Assembly (NCBI RefSeq): GCF_000801295.1
Contig: NZ_AP012978.1
Span: 434,001-498,000 of the forward strand
Direction of reading: 5' to 3'
Length of the DNA stretch: 64,000 nt
Source of the DNA: an endosymbiont of unidentified scaly snail isolate Monju
GTDB taxonomy: Bacteria; Pseudomonadota; Gammaproteobacteria; Chromatiales; Chromatiaceae
Program-made: the position numbers and the translations under genes
The notes under the pieces: model-generated
Database searches by the model: none
The model's input: only the letters and a program-made list of their open reading frames with translations
What the model was told of the DNA's origin: nothing
In this document: positions 49,813 through 60,218 of the stretch, piece after piece
How the letters are laid out: the number at the start of each line of letters is the position of its first letter
Numbering within the stretch: position 1 is the stretch's first letter

Positions 49813-50727
49813 ATGAACATTATCCTGCTTTCCAAGAAGAAGGGCAGCATCGACATCTGCGTGCCCAGCGCCGTGCGCTGGCTGGTGCCGGGTGTGGCGC
49901 TGTTCTCGGCCCTGCTCGTCTGGGCGGGTTACGAGCTGGGAAGCTGGCACACGGAGAAGACCCGCAGCGCCTCGGCCGTGGCCCAGCTGCGGCAACTGGT
50001 GGACCGCGAGCGCGAGCAGCTGGAAATCGCACGCTCGGAACAGCGCGCGCATCTCGACGCCCTGGCCCTGCGCGTGGCGCGTCTGCAGGCGCACCTGATG
50101 CGTCTCGATGCCCTGGGTGAACGCCTGGTGGGCCTGGGCAAGCTCGACGACAAGGAATTCGACTTCTCGGCCGAGCCCGCCCAGGGTGGCCTGGAAGGCG
50201 AGCAGGCGGCATCGCCGGATACCAACGACATCCTCGATACCATGCAGCGCATCGAGCGCCTGCTGGCCGACCGCGAGGACAAGCTGCGCATGCTCGAGGA
50301 GCAGCTGGCCAACCGCGAGCTGATCCGCGAGACCTCGCTGTCCGGTCGTCCCATCGACAACGGCTGGATCTCGTCCGTCTTCGGACGCCGCACCGACCCC
50401 ATCACCGGCAAGAAGGCCTGGCATCACGGGCTGGATTTCGCCGGCAAGGAAGGTGAACCGGTGCGCGCGGTGGCCGCCGGCGTGGTGGTGCGGGCCAACC
50501 ACGAAAAGGGCTATGGCAACGTGGTGGAGATTCGCCACCCGGACGGCTACACCACCATCTACGGCCACAACAAGAAGAACCTGGTCTCCAAGGGTGACGT
50601 GGTGGCCAAGGGTCAGGTCATCGCCCTGCTCGGCAACACGGGGCGTTCCACCGGGCCGCACGTGCATTTCGAGGTCCGTCGCCAGGGGCGGAAGGTTGAT
50701 CCCAAACGTTACATCCGCGCCCCCTGA
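49813..50727 (+). CDS. M23-family metallopeptidase, membrane-anchored
   Basis: 304 aa. Cytosolic start MNIILLSKKKGS, one helix (about 20-40), a periplasmic coiled coil (REQLEIARSEQRAHLDALALRVARL onwards), then an LytM/M23 domain with zinc ligands in KKAWHHGLDFAG and TGPHVHFEV, and YTTIYGHNKKNL between. Probably a peptidoglycan DD-endopeptidase or an EnvC-like activator. All expected zinc ligands are present, which favours a real enzyme. It lies between dciA (divergent) and secA, as in pseudomonads. Confidence 0.88.
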   Translation: MNIILLSKKKGSIDICVPSAVRWLVPGVALFSALLVWAGYELGSWHTEKTRSASAVAQLRQLVDREREQLEIARSEQRAHLDALALRVARLQAHLMRLDALGERLVGLGKLDDKEFDFSAEPAQGGLEGEQAASPDTNDILDTMQRIERLLADREDKLRMLEEQLANRELIRETSLSGRPIDNGWISSVFGRRTDPITGKKAWHHGLDFAGKEGEPVRAVAAGVVVRANHEKGYGNVVEIRHPDGYTTIYGHNKKNLVSKGDVVAKGQVIALLGNTGRSTGPHVHFEVRRQGRKVDPKRYIRAP

Positions 50728-50840
50728 GTCCATTCCCTCCGTCTGCCTCTTGCGCCCGCCCGCGTGGCGGCGCACTCGCTTCCCTCGGGTTATCATTCGC
50801 CCTGCCCGGGCCGTGGATGGCCATCGACAAAGGCTGAATC

Positions 50841-53618
50841 ATGTTCAACAAGGTATTGAAAAAGGTGTTTGGCAGCCGCAACGACCGGCTGATCAAGCGC
50901 ATGCAGAAGAAGGTGGCGCAGATCAATGCGGCACTGCGTGGCAAGACCGGCGAGTTTCGTGAGCGGCTGGAGAAGGGTGAGACCCTGGACGACCTGCTGC
51001 CGGAGGCCTTCGCGGTAGTGCGAGAGGCCGGCCGGCGGGTATTGGGCATGCGCCATTTCGATGTGCAGCTCATTGGCGGCATGGTGCTGCACGAGGGCAA
51101 GATCGCCGAGATGCGCACTGGCGAGGGGAAGACCCTTGTCGCCACCCTGGCGGCCTATCTGAATGGTCTCTCGGGCAAGGGTGTTCACGTGGTCACGGTC
51201 AACGACTACCTGGCGCGCCGCGACGCCGAATGGATGGGCAGGCTGTATCACTTCCTGGGACTGAGTACCGGGGTGATCAACTCCTCGGGCGGGCAGGGGC
51301 CGGATTCCGCGTCCTACCTGTTCGACCCCGACTGGGACGAGCAGCAGGGCGGCTATCGGCACTTGCGCCCGGTGACCCGCCGCCAGGCCTACGATGCCGA
51401 CATCACCTATGGCACCAACAACGAGTATGGCTTCGACTACCTGCGCGACAACATGGCCTTCTCCGCCGACCAGCGGGTGCAACGGCGCAACTACGCGATC
51501 GTCGACGAGGTGGACTCCATCCTCATCGACGAAGCCCGCACCCCGCTGATCATCTCCGGTCCGGCGGAGGACAGTTCGGAGCTGTATATCAAGATCAATG
51601 CCATCCCGCCGAAGCTCACCCGCCAGGACCCGATCACCAACGAGGAGGGCAAGCCCGACTACGGTCCCGGTGACTATGCGGTGGACGAGAAGGCGCGGCA
51701 GATCTTCCTCAGCGACCAGGGCCACGAGAAGGTCGAGCGAATGCTGGTGGAGATGGGCCTGCTCGACGAGCAAGAGAGCCTCTACGATCCGTCCAACATC
51801 ATGCTCATGCACCACGTGATGGCGGCGTTGCGCGCGCATGCCCTGTTCCAGAAGAACGTGGACTACATCGTGCGCGACGGCCAGGTGATCATCGTCGACG
51901 AGTTCACCGGCCGCACCATGCCGGGGCGGCGCTGGTCCGAGGGTCTGCACCAGGCGGTGGAGGCCAAGGAGGGGGTGCCCATCCAGCAGGAGAACCAGAC
52001 GCTCGCCTCGATCACCTTCCAGAACTTCTTCCGTCTGTACGACAAGCTGGCCGGCATGACGGGCACTGCGGACACCGAAGCCTACGAATTCCAGCAGATC
52101 TACGGGCTGGAGGTGGTGGTGATCCCGCCCAACAAGCCGACCCTGCGGGAGGACCAGACAGACCTGGTGTACCTCACCCAGAAGGAGAAGTTCGCGGCCA
52201 TCGTCGAGGACATCCGCGACTGCGTGCAGCGTGGCCAGCCGGTACTGGTGGGTACCGCCTCGATCGAGGTCTCCGAGCTGGTCTCCAGGCTGCTCGAGAA
52301 GGAAGGCATCCCGCACCAGGTGCTCAATGCCAAGCAGCACGAGCGCGAAGCCCTGATCGTGGCCGAGGCGGGCCGTCCGGGCGCGGTCACCATTGCCACC
52401 AACATGGCCGGTCGCGGCACCGACATCGTGCTCGGCGGCAACCTGGAGGTGGAGATCGCTCAGCTCGGGCCGGATGCCACCGAAGAACAGATCGAGGCCC
52501 TGAAGAAGGACTGGGAAGAACGCCACCGCAAGGTGCTCGAGGCCGGCGGTCTGCGTGTGATCGGCACAGAGCGCCATGAGTCGCGTCGTATCGACAACCA
52601 GTTGCGCGGGCGTTCGGGCCGCCAGGGCGATCCGGGGTCCTCGCGCTTCTACCTGTCGCTCGAAGACAACCTGATGCGCATCTTCGCCTCCGAGCGTGTC
52701 TCGGCGCTGATGCAGAAGCTGGGCATGCAGGAAGGCGAGGCCATCGAGCACCCCTGGGTGAACCGCGCCATCGAGAACGCCCAGCGCAAGGTCGAAGGGC
52801 GCAACTTCGACATCCGCAAGAACCTGCTCGAGTACGACAACGTCGCCAACGACCAGCGCAAGGTCATCTACCAGCAGCGCGACGAGCTGATGAACACCGA
52901 GGACATCTCGGAGCTGATCGCCTCGCTGCGCGAGGAGGTGCTGAACGCCACCATCGACCAGTACATCCCGCCGCAGAGCATCGAGGAGCAGTGGGACATC
53001 CCGGGGCTGGAGGCGGCGCTGAAGGAGCACTTCGATCTCGATCTGCCCATTCAGCAATGGCTGGACGAGGACGGCGAGCTGCACGAGGAGACCCTGCGCC
53101 AGCGCATCCTCGATGCCATGGTCGCGTCCTGGAAGGAAAAGGAAGACCAGATCGGGTCGGAACAGATGCGCCGCCTCGAGAAGGAGGTGATGCTGTTCAC
53201 CCTCGACTCGTACTGGAAGGAGCACCTGGCCGCCATGGACTACCTGCGCCAGGGCATCCACCTGCGCGGCTATGCGCAGAAGGACCCCAAGCAGGAGTAC
53301 AAGCGCGAGGCCTTCGAGATGTTCCAGCGCATGCTGGCCTCGATCAAGCAGGAGGTGGTGGAGATCCTCAGCAAGCTGCAGATCCAGGAACCGCCGTCCA
53401 TCCAGGAGCCGGCGGTCGATCCCAATGCCTTCGAGTTTCGCCACGAGGAATTCACCGGGCTGGACGAACCGGAAGCCGGGGTTCCGGCACCCGGGGCCGG
53501 CGAAGAAGCCCCCGCGCAGCAGCCCTTCGTGCGCGAGGGACGCAAGGTCGGCCGCAACGACCCCTGTCCCTGCGGCTCGGGCAAGAAATACAAGCATTGT
53601 CACGGTAAGCTGCAATAG
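50841..53618 (+). CDS. secA: Preprotein translocase ATPase SecA
   Basis: 925-aa motor of the Sec system. Walker [24 protein letters not shown]-type [82 protein letters not shown] (motif VI) and the helical scaffold. The C-terminal zinc-binding tail [14 protein letters not shown] binds SecB and phospholipid. The length is slightly above E. coli SecA (901). A REP-like array starts right after the stop. Confidence 0.97.
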   Translation: MFNKVLKKVFGSRNDRLIKRMQKKVAQINAALRGKTGEFRERLEKGETLDDLLPEAFAVVREAGRRVLGMRHFDVQLIGGMVLHEGKIAEMRTGEGKTLVATLAAYLNGLSGKGVHVVTVNDYLARRDAEWMGRLYHFLGLSTGVINSSGGQGPDSASYLFDPDWDEQQGGYRHLRPVTRRQAYDADITYGTNNEYGFDYLRDNMAFSADQRVQRRNYAIVDEVDSILIDEARTPLIISGPAEDSSELYIKINAIPPKLTRQDPITNEEGKPDYGPGDYAVDEKARQIFLSDQGHEKVERMLVEMGLLDEQESLYDPSNIMLMHHVMAALRAHALFQKNVDYIVRDGQVIIVDEFTGRTMPGRRWSEGLHQAVEAKEGVPIQQENQTLASITFQNFFRLYDKLAGMTGTADTEAYEFQQIYGLEVVVIPPNKPTLREDQTDLVYLTQKEKFAAIVEDIRDCVQRGQPVLVGTASIEVSELVSRLLEKEGIPHQVLNAKQHEREALIVAEAGRPGAVTIATNMAGRGTDIVLGGNLEVEIAQLGPDATEEQIEALKKDWEERHRKVLEAGGLRVIGTERHESRRIDNQLRGRSGRQGDPGSSRFYLSLEDNLMRIFASERVSALMQKLGMQEGEAIEHPWVNRAIENAQRKVEGRNFDIRKNLLEYDNVANDQRKVIYQQRDELMNTEDISELIASLREEVLNATIDQYIPPQSIEEQWDIPGLEAALKEHFDLDLPIQQWLDEDGELHEETLRQRILDAMVASWKEKEDQIGSEQMRRLEKEVMLFTLDSYWKEHLAAMDYLRQGIHLRGYAQKDPKQEYKREAFEMFQRMLASIKQEVVEILSKLQIQEPPSIQEPAVDPNAFEFRHEEFTGLDEPEAGVPAPGAGEEAPAQQPFVREGRKVGRNDPCPCGSGKKYKHCHGKLQ

Positions 53619-53763
53619 GGCAGCGGCAGGACGCCGCTCCCAAAGGCAGGAGGTCGTCCCCGGGCCGAATATGTTCGCGGCGGGGACGCCGCTCCCACGG
53701 GTAGGAGGCCCGTCCCCGGGCCGAATGATGCACGGGTTCGCGGCGGGGACGCCGCTCCCACAA
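53619..53763. repeat. Tandem REP-like array (two and a half units)
   Basis: Units of about 55 bases: each has (TTCGCGG)CGGGGACGCCGCTCCC followed by GTAGGAGGCCCGTCCCCGGG and CCGAAT. Copies lie at about 53620-53670 (degenerate), 53671-53726 and 53727-53762 (first half only). The family recurs at 11481-11537 and 29677-29698. Each half can form a hairpin, so the array may also attenuate transcription after secA. Confidence 0.8.
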
Positions 53764-53776
53764 GAACAAATTGCCG

Positions 53777-54967
53777 ATGATTACAGACAACCCCCTCCCT
53801 GTTTCCGGTTTTCGCCTGGCAGTGGCCGAAGCGGGCATCCGTTACCAGGGCCGGCCCGACCTGTGCCTGATGGAACTGCCCGAGGGCAGCGCCACTGCGG
53901 CGGTGTTCACGCGCAACCGCTTCTGCGCCGCGCCGGTGATCGTGGCGCGCGAGCACCTGGCCAAGGATGCGCCGCGCTACCTGCTGATCAATGCCGGCAA
54001 CGCCAATGCCGGCACCGGGGACGAGGGGCTGCGCGCGGCGCGCGAGACCTGCCGCGCGGTGGCCGCCATGGCCGGTTGCGCCATGAGCCAGGTGCTGCCT
54101 TTCTCCACCGGGGTGATCGGTGAGGACCTGCCGCTCACTCCCTTCCAGCACGCCATGCCAGGGCTGGTACAGGACCTGCGCGAGGACGCCTGGGGCGAGG
54201 CCGCGCGCGCCATCATGACCACCGACACCCGTCCCAAGTGCTGGAGCACCGTGGTCGAGCTGAGTGCCGGGCCGGTGGTGATCACCGGCATTGCCAAGGG
54301 CTCGGGCATGATCCGCCCCGACATGGCCACCATGCTGGCCTACGTGGCGACCGATGCGCGCATCGCGCGTGACGACCTGCAGGCGATGCTGGAGACCGCG
54401 GTGCGTGGGTCTTTCAACAGCATCACCGTCGATGGCGATACCTCGACCAACGACGCCTGCGTGCTGGTGGCCACCGGCGCTTCCGGCGTGGCACCGGCGG
54501 GCGATGACCGGGTCCGCTTCGAGCAGGCGCTTGGTGCAGTCTGTTTTGCCCTGGCGCGCGAGATCGTGCGTGACGGCGAAGGCGCCACCCGGACGGTGGA
54601 TATCGAAGTAAGCGGCGCCCGATCGGCCGAGGACGCGCGCGCGGTAGCCTATACCGTGGCCGAGTCGCCGCTGGTCAAGACCGCGTTGTTTGCCGGCGAT
54701 CCCAACTGGGGGCGTATCCTCGCCGCAGTGGGACGTGCCGGGGTGGCACTGGACATCGCGGCGGTGCGCATCTGGCTGGGCGACGTGCTCATCGTGAGCA
54801 ATGGTGGGCGCGATCCCGGCTACCGCGAAGAGGACGGTGCCCGGGTGATGGCCGAGAAGGAATACGCCATCCGCATCGACCTGGGCCGGGGTACGGCACA
54901 GGCGCGGGTGATGACCTGTGATCTGTCCTACGATTACGTCAAGATCAACGCCGAATACCGCTCCTGA
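53777..54967 (+). CDS. argJ: Bifunctional ornithine acetyltransferase / N-acetylglutamate synthase
   Basis: 396-aa arginine-biosynthesis enzyme that recycles acetyl groups. It self-cleaves before the catalytic Thr, here T185 in RPDMATMLAYV; flanking KGSGMI and the oxyanion-hole Thr-Gly in FSTGVIGEDL are present. C-terminal GDPNWGRILAAVGRAG and the CDLSYDYVKINAEYRS tail are typical. The ATG at 53777 is preferred over a TTG at 53771; no strong ribosome site is visible because the REP array lies just upstream. Confidence 0.94.
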   Translation: MITDNPLPVSGFRLAVAEAGIRYQGRPDLCLMELPEGSATAAVFTRNRFCAAPVIVAREHLAKDAPRYLLINAGNANAGTGDEGLRAARETCRAVAAMAGCAMSQVLPFSTGVIGEDLPLTPFQHAMPGLVQDLREDAWGEAARAIMTTDTRPKCWSTVVELSAGPVVITGIAKGSGMIRPDMATMLAYVATDARIARDDLQAMLETAVRGSFNSITVDGDTSTNDACVLVATGASGVAPAGDDRVRFEQALGAVCFALAREIVRDGEGATRTVDIEVSGARSAEDARAVAYTVAESPLVKTALFAGDPNWGRILAAVGRAGVALDIAAVRIWLGDVLIVSNGGRDPGYREEDGARVMAEKEYAIRIDLGRGTAQARVMTCDLSYDYVKINAEYRS

Positions 54968-55902
54968 TGACCGAAACCGTGCACGTGGCTGCTGGTGCCC
55001 TGATCGACGATCGGGGACGAGTGCTGCTGACACGGCGGCACGACCACGCCCACCAGGGCGGGCTCTGGGAATTTCCTGGTGGCAAGTGCGAGGCGGGGGA
55101 GACGCCGCAGGCTGCGCTGGTGCGCGAGCTGCGTGAGGAGCTGGGTGTCGAAGTGACAGCCTGTCGGCTGCTGATCCGGGTCGCGCACGACTACGGCGAT
55201 CGCCGGGTACTGCTGCACGTCTTCCGCGTCGAGGCCTGGGAGGGCAAGCCGCGCGGTCTGGAGGGCCAGCCACTGGAATGGGTGGAGCCAGCCGCGCTTG
55301 AGGGCTATCCCATGCCGGCGGCCGATCGGCCCGTGGTCACCGCCCTGCGCCTGCCCGATACTTGCCTGATCACCCGGCCCGAGGGCGACGCGCCCGAATC
55401 GGTGCTGGCCCATCTCGAACGTGGCCTGGCCGCGGGCGTCCGTCTGGTGCAGTTCCGGGTGTTCGGGGTCGGCGAGGAGGGGCGGTGGCGACTGTTCGAT
55501 CAGGTGCGCGCGCGTTGTCGCGAGGCCGACGCCTTGCTGCTGTGCAATTCGGCCATGGGGATCGACGGTGTTGAGGCGGATGGTCTGCACCTGAGTGCGC
55601 GTGATCTGCACCGCTTGCACGAACGGCCCGCGGGGCTGCGGTGGTTGGCAGCCTCCTGTCATTCGCCCGACGACTTGCGCCGCGCCGAGGCGCTGGGCGC
55701 GGATTTCGCGCTGCTCTCGCCGGTGCTGCCCACGCCCAGCCACCCGGATGCTGCGCCGCTGGGCTGGACGGATTTCGCGCAGGCGGTCGAGACGGTGAAT
55801 CTGCCGGTTTATGCGCTGGGTGGCATGCGTCCCGATCTGTGCGAGATCGCCTGGCATCATGGAGGTCAGGGCATCGCCGGCATCCGGGGGATCGTGCCGT
55901 GA
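54967..55902 (+). CDS. Nudix hydrolase fused to a TenI/ThiE-like domain
   Basis: 311 aa. Residues 1-130 are a MutT-type Nudix domain with box GGKCEAGETPQAALVRELREELG split over residues about 38-60, likely sanitising 8-oxo-dGTP. Residues about 135-311 resemble thiamine-phosphate synthase/TenI (GLAAGVRLVQFR, DGLHLSARDL, ADFALLSPVLPTPSHP, VYALGGM, IAGIRGI). The same fusion sits after secA-argJ in Pseudomonas. It shares one base with argJ. The function of the second domain is not established. Confidence 0.88.
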   Translation: MTETVHVAAGALIDDRGRVLLTRRHDHAHQGGLWEFPGGKCEAGETPQAALVRELREELGVEVTACRLLIRVAHDYGDRRVLLHVFRVEAWEGKPRGLEGQPLEWVEPAALEGYPMPAADRPVVTALRLPDTCLITRPEGDAPESVLAHLERGLAAGVRLVQFRVFGVGEEGRWRLFDQVRARCREADALLLCNSAMGIDGVEADGLHLSARDLHRLHERPAGLRWLAASCHSPDDLRRAEALGADFALLSPVLPTPSHPDAAPLGWTDFAQAVETVNLPVYALGGMRPDLCEIAWHHGGQGIAGIRGIVP

Positions 55903-56349
55903 AGCTCAACCGTTACCTGTTCTTCTACATCATCCTCGGCCTGGGCCTGGTGACGAGCTGGACCCTGGTCGGCAAGCGCGCACGCATCGCTCCGGACCTG
56001 GGGGTACGCATCATGAGCGTGGACGAGACCTGCCGTCCCCTCCTGGCGCCCTGCGGCGCCTATGCGCAGCATTTTGCGCTGGTGCTGGGCCCGGTGGGCG
56101 ATGGGCACACCTTGCGCCTGATCGGTGAGCAGCTGCCTTCCGATGTGCGATTGTCTGTCCTGCAGTACGACGACAAGGCGCAACAGTTGGCGCCCCCCCC
56201 TGTTCAAGACACTGGGAGGCGGCACCTGGCGGCTCGAGCCCGCCCCCGAGGCCGTGCGCGTGCGCGTCAACCTGGTGTCTGGTGAGAACCAGTGGCTGGC
56301 CGAGTTTCCGCTCGCCTCGCGTGAACGGCGCTTCGGCGGGTCTCGCTGA
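55899..56349 (+). pseudogene. Small membrane-anchored protein of unknown function, frameshifted
   Basis: GTG start overlaps the previous stop (GTGA). The first frame gives a short N-terminus, a membrane helix (LFFYIILGLGLVTSWTLVG), then SVDETCRPLLAPCGAYAQHFALVLGP and DVRLSVLQYDD. After a run of eight C (56193-56200) the other frame continues [38 protein letters not shown]. With seven C the product would be 149 aa. I do not recognise the family. The paired Cys (ETCRPLLAPCGAY) suggest a periplasmic disulfide or a cofactor site (inference). Confidence 0.65.
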
Positions 56350-56358
56350 TCGAGGAGA

Positions 56359-56425
56359 AAACCACGAAGCGCACAAAGGACACGAAGGTTTCATTAAAGA
56401 CAAAGCCTTTGTGTTCTTAGTGGTG
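56359..56425. repeat. Palindromic dispersed repeat, CACAAAGGACACGAAG family
   Basis: AACCACGAAGCGCACAAAGG and ACACGAAGG (56360-56388) form the left arm; CCTTTGTGTTCTTAGTGGTG (56406-56425) is the inverted right arm. Short compact member of the family also seen at 12101-12290 and 62691-62949. Confidence 0.65.
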
Positions 56426-56432
56426 AGTCTGT

Positions 56433-56612
56433 TCAGTTTTCGGGGGCGTAGGCCGGGTCGCCGGGGATGCGTTTCTCCTCGCTCAGCCACTCGCCTAGGT
56501 CGATCAATCGGCAGCGTTCGCTGCAGAAGGGGCGCCAGCGCGATGCCGGTGACCACAGCACCGGTTTCCTGCAGGTCGGGCAGGCGACGGTTTTCCTTGC
56601 GGGGGTCTTCAT
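56433..56612 (-). CDS. yacG: DNA gyrase inhibitor / zinc-ribbon protein YacG
   Basis: 59-aa protein, easily missed because it is so short. Four-Cys zinc site CPTC...FCSERC, then [18 protein letters not shown] and an acidic tail, exactly the YacG pattern. E. coli YacG binds GyrB and inhibits supercoiling. The ATG at 56612 overlaps the zapD stop (ATGA). The order coaE-zapD-yacG is as in E. coli. Confidence 0.92.
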   Translation of the reverse strand: MKTPARKTVACPTCRKPVLWSPASRWRPFCSERCRLIDLGEWLSEEKRIPGDPAYAPEN

Positions 56613-57376
56613 ATGATGCAGATGTTGAGTTCGAAGGTGATGTTGCGCACGGTCTGCACCGGGTGCTCCCAGTCACTGCTGTCCATGAAGCGGATGCTGA
56701 ACCGGTGCTTGCCGCCACTGATCTCGGCATACAGGCGGGCCTCCTCGGGCAGGCGCACGCGGATCATCTGCGTCGCGGCATTGCCGGGCAGGGTCTGCTG
56801 GTAGAAGCCGGCACTGGCCTGTTGCGGCTGGAAAGTGGTGCTGTGGCGGATCAACCCCAGTAGCAGGTCTACCGCTTCGTGTACTGGTGCCACCTCGTTG
56901 CGCCAGTCATCGAACTGGAGCAGGCGCTCGGCGTGCGGCAGCGCCAGCCAGTAGTGGAGTTGGGGCAGGTCGAAGTCGAAGCCACCGCCAGGGATGGCGC
57001 TGCGTTGCAGCACGCTGTTGAGAAAATCGCTGCTGCGAAGGGAGGCGCCCAGTTGTCCACGGACCGCTTGCAAGGCCTGCTGATTGTCGCGCAGGTTCTG
57101 CAGGATGTGTTGCAGGCGGTTGTGGTCCACATCGGGGAGGTCGGCCATGCGCGAGAGCGAACCATGGTAGCGCTCCATCTCCTTGATGAGTTCCGACTTG
57201 ATGTCGGCGCGAGCCAGGATGACCGAGATGTCGAGCAGGGCGCGCAGGGCTGCGCGCGCATGCCAGGGCGTGCTGCACGGCATGTGGTAGTCGAACTGTT
57301 CGAACAGGTGCGCCAGCCGCAGCATGGTGCGGCATTTTTCATTGAGTGGCTGTTCGAAGATGATGTGCTCGGACAC
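56609..57376 (-). CDS. zapD: Cell division protein ZapD
   Basis: 255-aa FtsZ-bundling protein (older name YacF). [21 protein letters not shown] at the N-terminus, [54 protein letters not shown] in the middle and a beta-rich C-domain. GTG start at 57376. It follows coaE after about 100 bases and is coupled to yacG. Confidence 0.93.
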   Translation of the reverse strand: MSEHIIFEQPLNEKCRTMLRLAHLFEQFDYHMPCSTPWHARAALRALLDISVILARADIKSELIKEMERYHGSLSRMADLPDVDHNRLQHILQNLRDNQQALQAVRGQLGASLRSSDFLNSVLQRSAIPGGGFDFDLPQLHYWLALPHAERLLQFDDWRNEVAPVHEAVDLLLGLIRHSTTFQPQQASAGFYQQTLPGNAATQMIRVRLPEEARLYAEISGGKHRFSIRFMDSSDWEHPVQTVRNITFELNICII

Positions 57377-57475
57377 GCGCCCCCCAGGGCCAGACGATTC
57401 AGTAATCGCTGATATTCTCCGCCAGCGTGGCCTGCAGGTAAAGCGACGCCGGGTGTGTGGAAGGGTACGACAGCC

Positions 57476-58078
57476 TCAGTCGTGGGAAGATCCTGCCTCG
57501 AGATAACGGGCATGCAGGGTCTCGATGCCCTGTTGCAGGGTCCTGGTGTCACCGTCATTGACGAGGATGTCGTCGGCGATGCACCGGCGTTGCTCGCGTG
57601 TGGCCTGACTGGCGAGGATGGCTTCGGCCTGTTCGGCCGAACAGCCGTCGCGTGCCATCAGTCGCTGGCGTTGCAGTGTTTCGGGGCAGTCGATGAGAAG
57701 CACCCGGTCCTGGTCCCAGTCGAGATCGCTTTCTGCCAGCAGCGGAATCACCTGGACGAGATAAGGTCCATGTGCCGCCTCGGCGAGTTCCTGCATGCGC
57801 TGACGAATGGCCGGATGCAGGATGGCCTCGAGCGCGCGGCGCGCCTCCGCATCGGCGAAAATGCGCTGTCGCAGTGCCCGGCGGTCCAGGGTGCCGTCGG
57901 CTGTCAGGATGGCGGGGCCGAAGTGCTCGACGATCGCTGCCAGTGCGGGGCGTCCCGGCTCCACCAGTTCTCGGGCCACCTGGTCGGCGTCGATCACCGG
58001 TACGCCGAGGGAGGCGAAATGCTCGCTGGCCAGGCTCTTGCCGCTGGCGATACCGCCGGTCAGCGCCACCTTCAGCAT
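57476..58078 (-). CDS. coaE: Dephospho-CoA kinase
   Basis: 200 aa. Last step of coenzyme A synthesis. P-loop VALTGGIASGKSLAS, VIDADQVARELVEPG, LHPAIRQRM, VIPLLAESDL and DDILVNDGD are conserved. It sits 4 bases downstream of pilD on the minus strand, the usual pilD-coaE arrangement. Confidence 0.95.
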   Translation of the reverse strand: MLKVALTGGIASGKSLASEHFASLGVPVIDADQVARELVEPGRPALAAIVEHFGPAILTADGTLDRRALRQRIFADAEARRALEAILHPAIRQRMQELAEAAHGPYLVQVIPLLAESDLDWDQDRVLLIDCPETLQRQRLMARDGCSAEQAEAILASQATREQRRCIADDILVNDGDTRTLQQGIETLHARYLEAGSSHD

Positions 58079-58082
58079 GGGC

Positions 58083-58965
58083 TCAGTCCAGTCCGGTCAG
58101 GTGCAGGTAGCTCTGGTTGATCTGTTCGCCCCAGAACAGGGCCACCAGGCCACCGAGGATGAGGTAGGGGCCGAAGGGGATGGGCTTGCCCCGGTCGTGA
58201 CGGCGCAGGGCGATCAGTGCCATCCCGATGAGTGCCCCGATCACCGAGGAGAGCAGGATGATCTGCGGCAACATCTGCCAGCCCAGCCAGACGCCGAACA
58301 GGGCCAGCAGCTTGAAGTCGCCATAGCCCATGCCTTCCTTTCCGGTGAGCAGGCGGAACAGCTGGAAGACGAACCACAGCGAGAGGTAGCCCGCGACCGC
58401 GCCGATCACCGCATCCTCCAGGGGCACGAATCGGCCAGGCAGGTTGATCAGCGGGCCCAGCCACAGCAGGGGCAGGGTGATCTGGTCGGGCAGCAGTTGT
58501 TCGTCGATGTCGATCATGGCAAGCACGATCAGCCCCCAGGCCAGCAAGGCGATGGCCAGGGTGTGCCAGTGCATGCCGAAATGCATCACGACCCCCATCG
58601 TGATCAGGGCAGTGAGACCTTCGATCACCGGGTAGCGGGCGCTGATGCGCACGCCACACTGGTTGCAACGCCCACGCAACAGCAGCCAGCCGAGGAGGGG
58701 GATGTTCTCCCAGGGGGAGATGGCATGGCCGCAGGCCGGGCAGTGCGAGCCGGGATGGATCAGGTAGTCCAGGCCAAACCAGCGCTGGGGGGAGCGCCGG
58801 CTCGGCGGGTTCACGCCCTTCGAGCTCGGCGCAGGCCACGGCGAATTCTGCGTGCATGCGTTTTGGCAGGCGCAGGATCACCACGTTGAGAAAGCTGCCG
58901 ATGATCAGGCCGAACAGGCCGGAGAGGGCAAGCTGCCAGGTCGGAGACAGGAGCGACAGATCCAT
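58083..58965 (-). pseudogene. pilD: Type IV prepilin peptidase PilD, frameshifted
   Basis: Aspartic membrane protease that cleaves and N-methylates type IV prepilins. First frame (ATG 58965): [20 protein letters not shown]. The frame breaks at six G (58787-58792, plus strand). Second frame: [32 protein letters not shown] (two CxxC zinc pairs), first catalytic Asp in [12 protein letters not shown] and the GxGD motif in [10 protein letters not shown]. With five G the protein is a normal 293 aa. A homopolymer error is quite possible; if real, pilin processing would be lost. Confidence 0.88.
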
Positions 58966-58983
58966 CGAACCAGACGGCCGGGA

Positions 58984-60216
58984 TCAGAATACCGAGCCCA
59001 TCTGGAAGATGGGCAGGTACATGGCGATGACGAGGCCGCCGATCAGGGTGCCCAGGATGGCCATGATCATCGGTTCGAGCAGGCTGCTTAGGGCATCGAT
59101 GGCGTTGTCGACCTCTTCTTCGTAGAAGTCGGCCACCTTGGTGAGCATCTCGTCGAGTGCACCCGATTCCTCGCCAATGGCGACCATCTGGATGACCATG
59201 TGCGGAAACAGGCCCTGCTGCTTCATGGTCAGTTGCAGCGACTGGCCGGTGGCCACGTCGTCGCGCATGGCGAGTACCGCCTTTTCGTACACCCGGTTGC
59301 CGGTGGCCCCGGCCACCGAACCCAGGGCTTCGACCAGGGGCACGCCGGCGGCGAACATGGTGGCCGTGGTGCGGCAGAAACGCGCCAGCGCCGCCTTGTG
59401 CATGATGTTGCCCAGCACCGGGAGCTTGAGCAGCAGGGTGTCGAGTATTTCGCGCAACCTGGGAGAGCGTTTCCAGACGAAGGCCATCACGCTGAAGAAC
59501 TCGATGATGCTCAGCAGGATGGCCCACCACCAGGCTGCCACGAAGTCGGACAGGGAGACCACCAGCTGGGTGAAGGCCGGCAGGTCGGCGCCGAAACCCA
59601 CGAACAGTGATTTGAACTGCGGAATCACGAAGATCATGATGATCGCGGTGATCACGATGGCCATCACGACCACCGCCGTCGGATAGAACAGCGCCTTCTT
59701 GATCTTCCCCTTGAGCGATTCGGTCTTTTCCTTGTAGGTGGCGATCTTGTCGAGCAGGGTCTCGAGTACACCGGCCTGCTCGCCGGCGTGTACCAGGTTG
59801 CAGAACAGGTCATCGAAATACAGCGGATGCTTGCGCAGGGCGTCGGTGAGGGTCGAGCCGCCCTCGACGTCGTTCTTGATCGACAGCAGCAAGTCCTGCA
59901 TGGCGGGATTGGAATGCCCACGCGCCACGATCTCGATGGCCTGCACCATGGGTACGCCCGAGGCCATCATGGTAGCGAGCTGGCGGGCGAACACCGCGAT
60001 GTCCTTGGGGGCAATCTTCTGCTTGCGATGGGTGAAGAGGCCGGTAGCCTTCTTGCGCACCTTCAGCGGCGTGATGCCTTGCCGCCGCAGTTCGGCCTTC
60101 ACCATGGTGATGCTGGAGGTACGGGTCTCGCCCTTGAGACGCTTTCCCTTGCGATCGGAGCCTTCCCAGACGAAGACCTGCGGTTTCTGCTTGACGGCTG
60201 CGGTTGCCTTGGCCAT
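58984..60216 (-). CDS. pilC: Type IV pilus inner-membrane platform protein PilC
   Basis: 410 aa. Two T2SSF domains (KDIAVFARQLATMMASGVPMVQAIEI and ARFCRTTATMFAAGVPLVEALGSVAG), each followed by conserved TDALRKHPLYFDDLFCNLVHAGEQ-like blocks (positions about 105-170 and 305-375), and three membrane helices. The platform for the PilB motor. The ATG at 60216 lies 2 bases after the pilB stop. Confidence 0.94.
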   Translation of the reverse strand: MAKATAAVKQKPQVFVWEGSDRKGKRLKGETRTSSITMVKAELRRQGITPLKVRKKATGLFTHRKQKIAPKDIAVFARQLATMMASGVPMVQAIEIVARGHSNPAMQDLLLSIKNDVEGGSTLTDALRKHPLYFDDLFCNLVHAGEQAGVLETLLDKIATYKEKTESLKGKIKKALFYPTAVVVMAIVITAIIMIFVIPQFKSLFVGFGADLPAFTQLVVSLSDFVAAWWWAILLSIIEFFSVMAFVWKRSPRLREILDTLLLKLPVLGNIMHKAALARFCRTTATMFAAGVPLVEALGSVAGATGNRVYEKAVLAMRDDVATGQSLQLTMKQQGLFPHMVIQMVAIGEESGALDEMLTKVADFYEEEVDNAIDALSSLLEPMIMAILGTLIGGLVIAMYLPIFQMGSVF

Positions 60217-60218
60217 GT

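Noticed and set aside
50793-53615. 940-codon minus-strand open frame opposite secA
   Set aside because: A product of GC-biased third positions; secA on the plus strand is fully conserved.
53619-53763. CRISPR array
   Set aside because: Repeats are too few, about 55 bp with internal hairpins, and have no unique spacers of constant size; REP-like.
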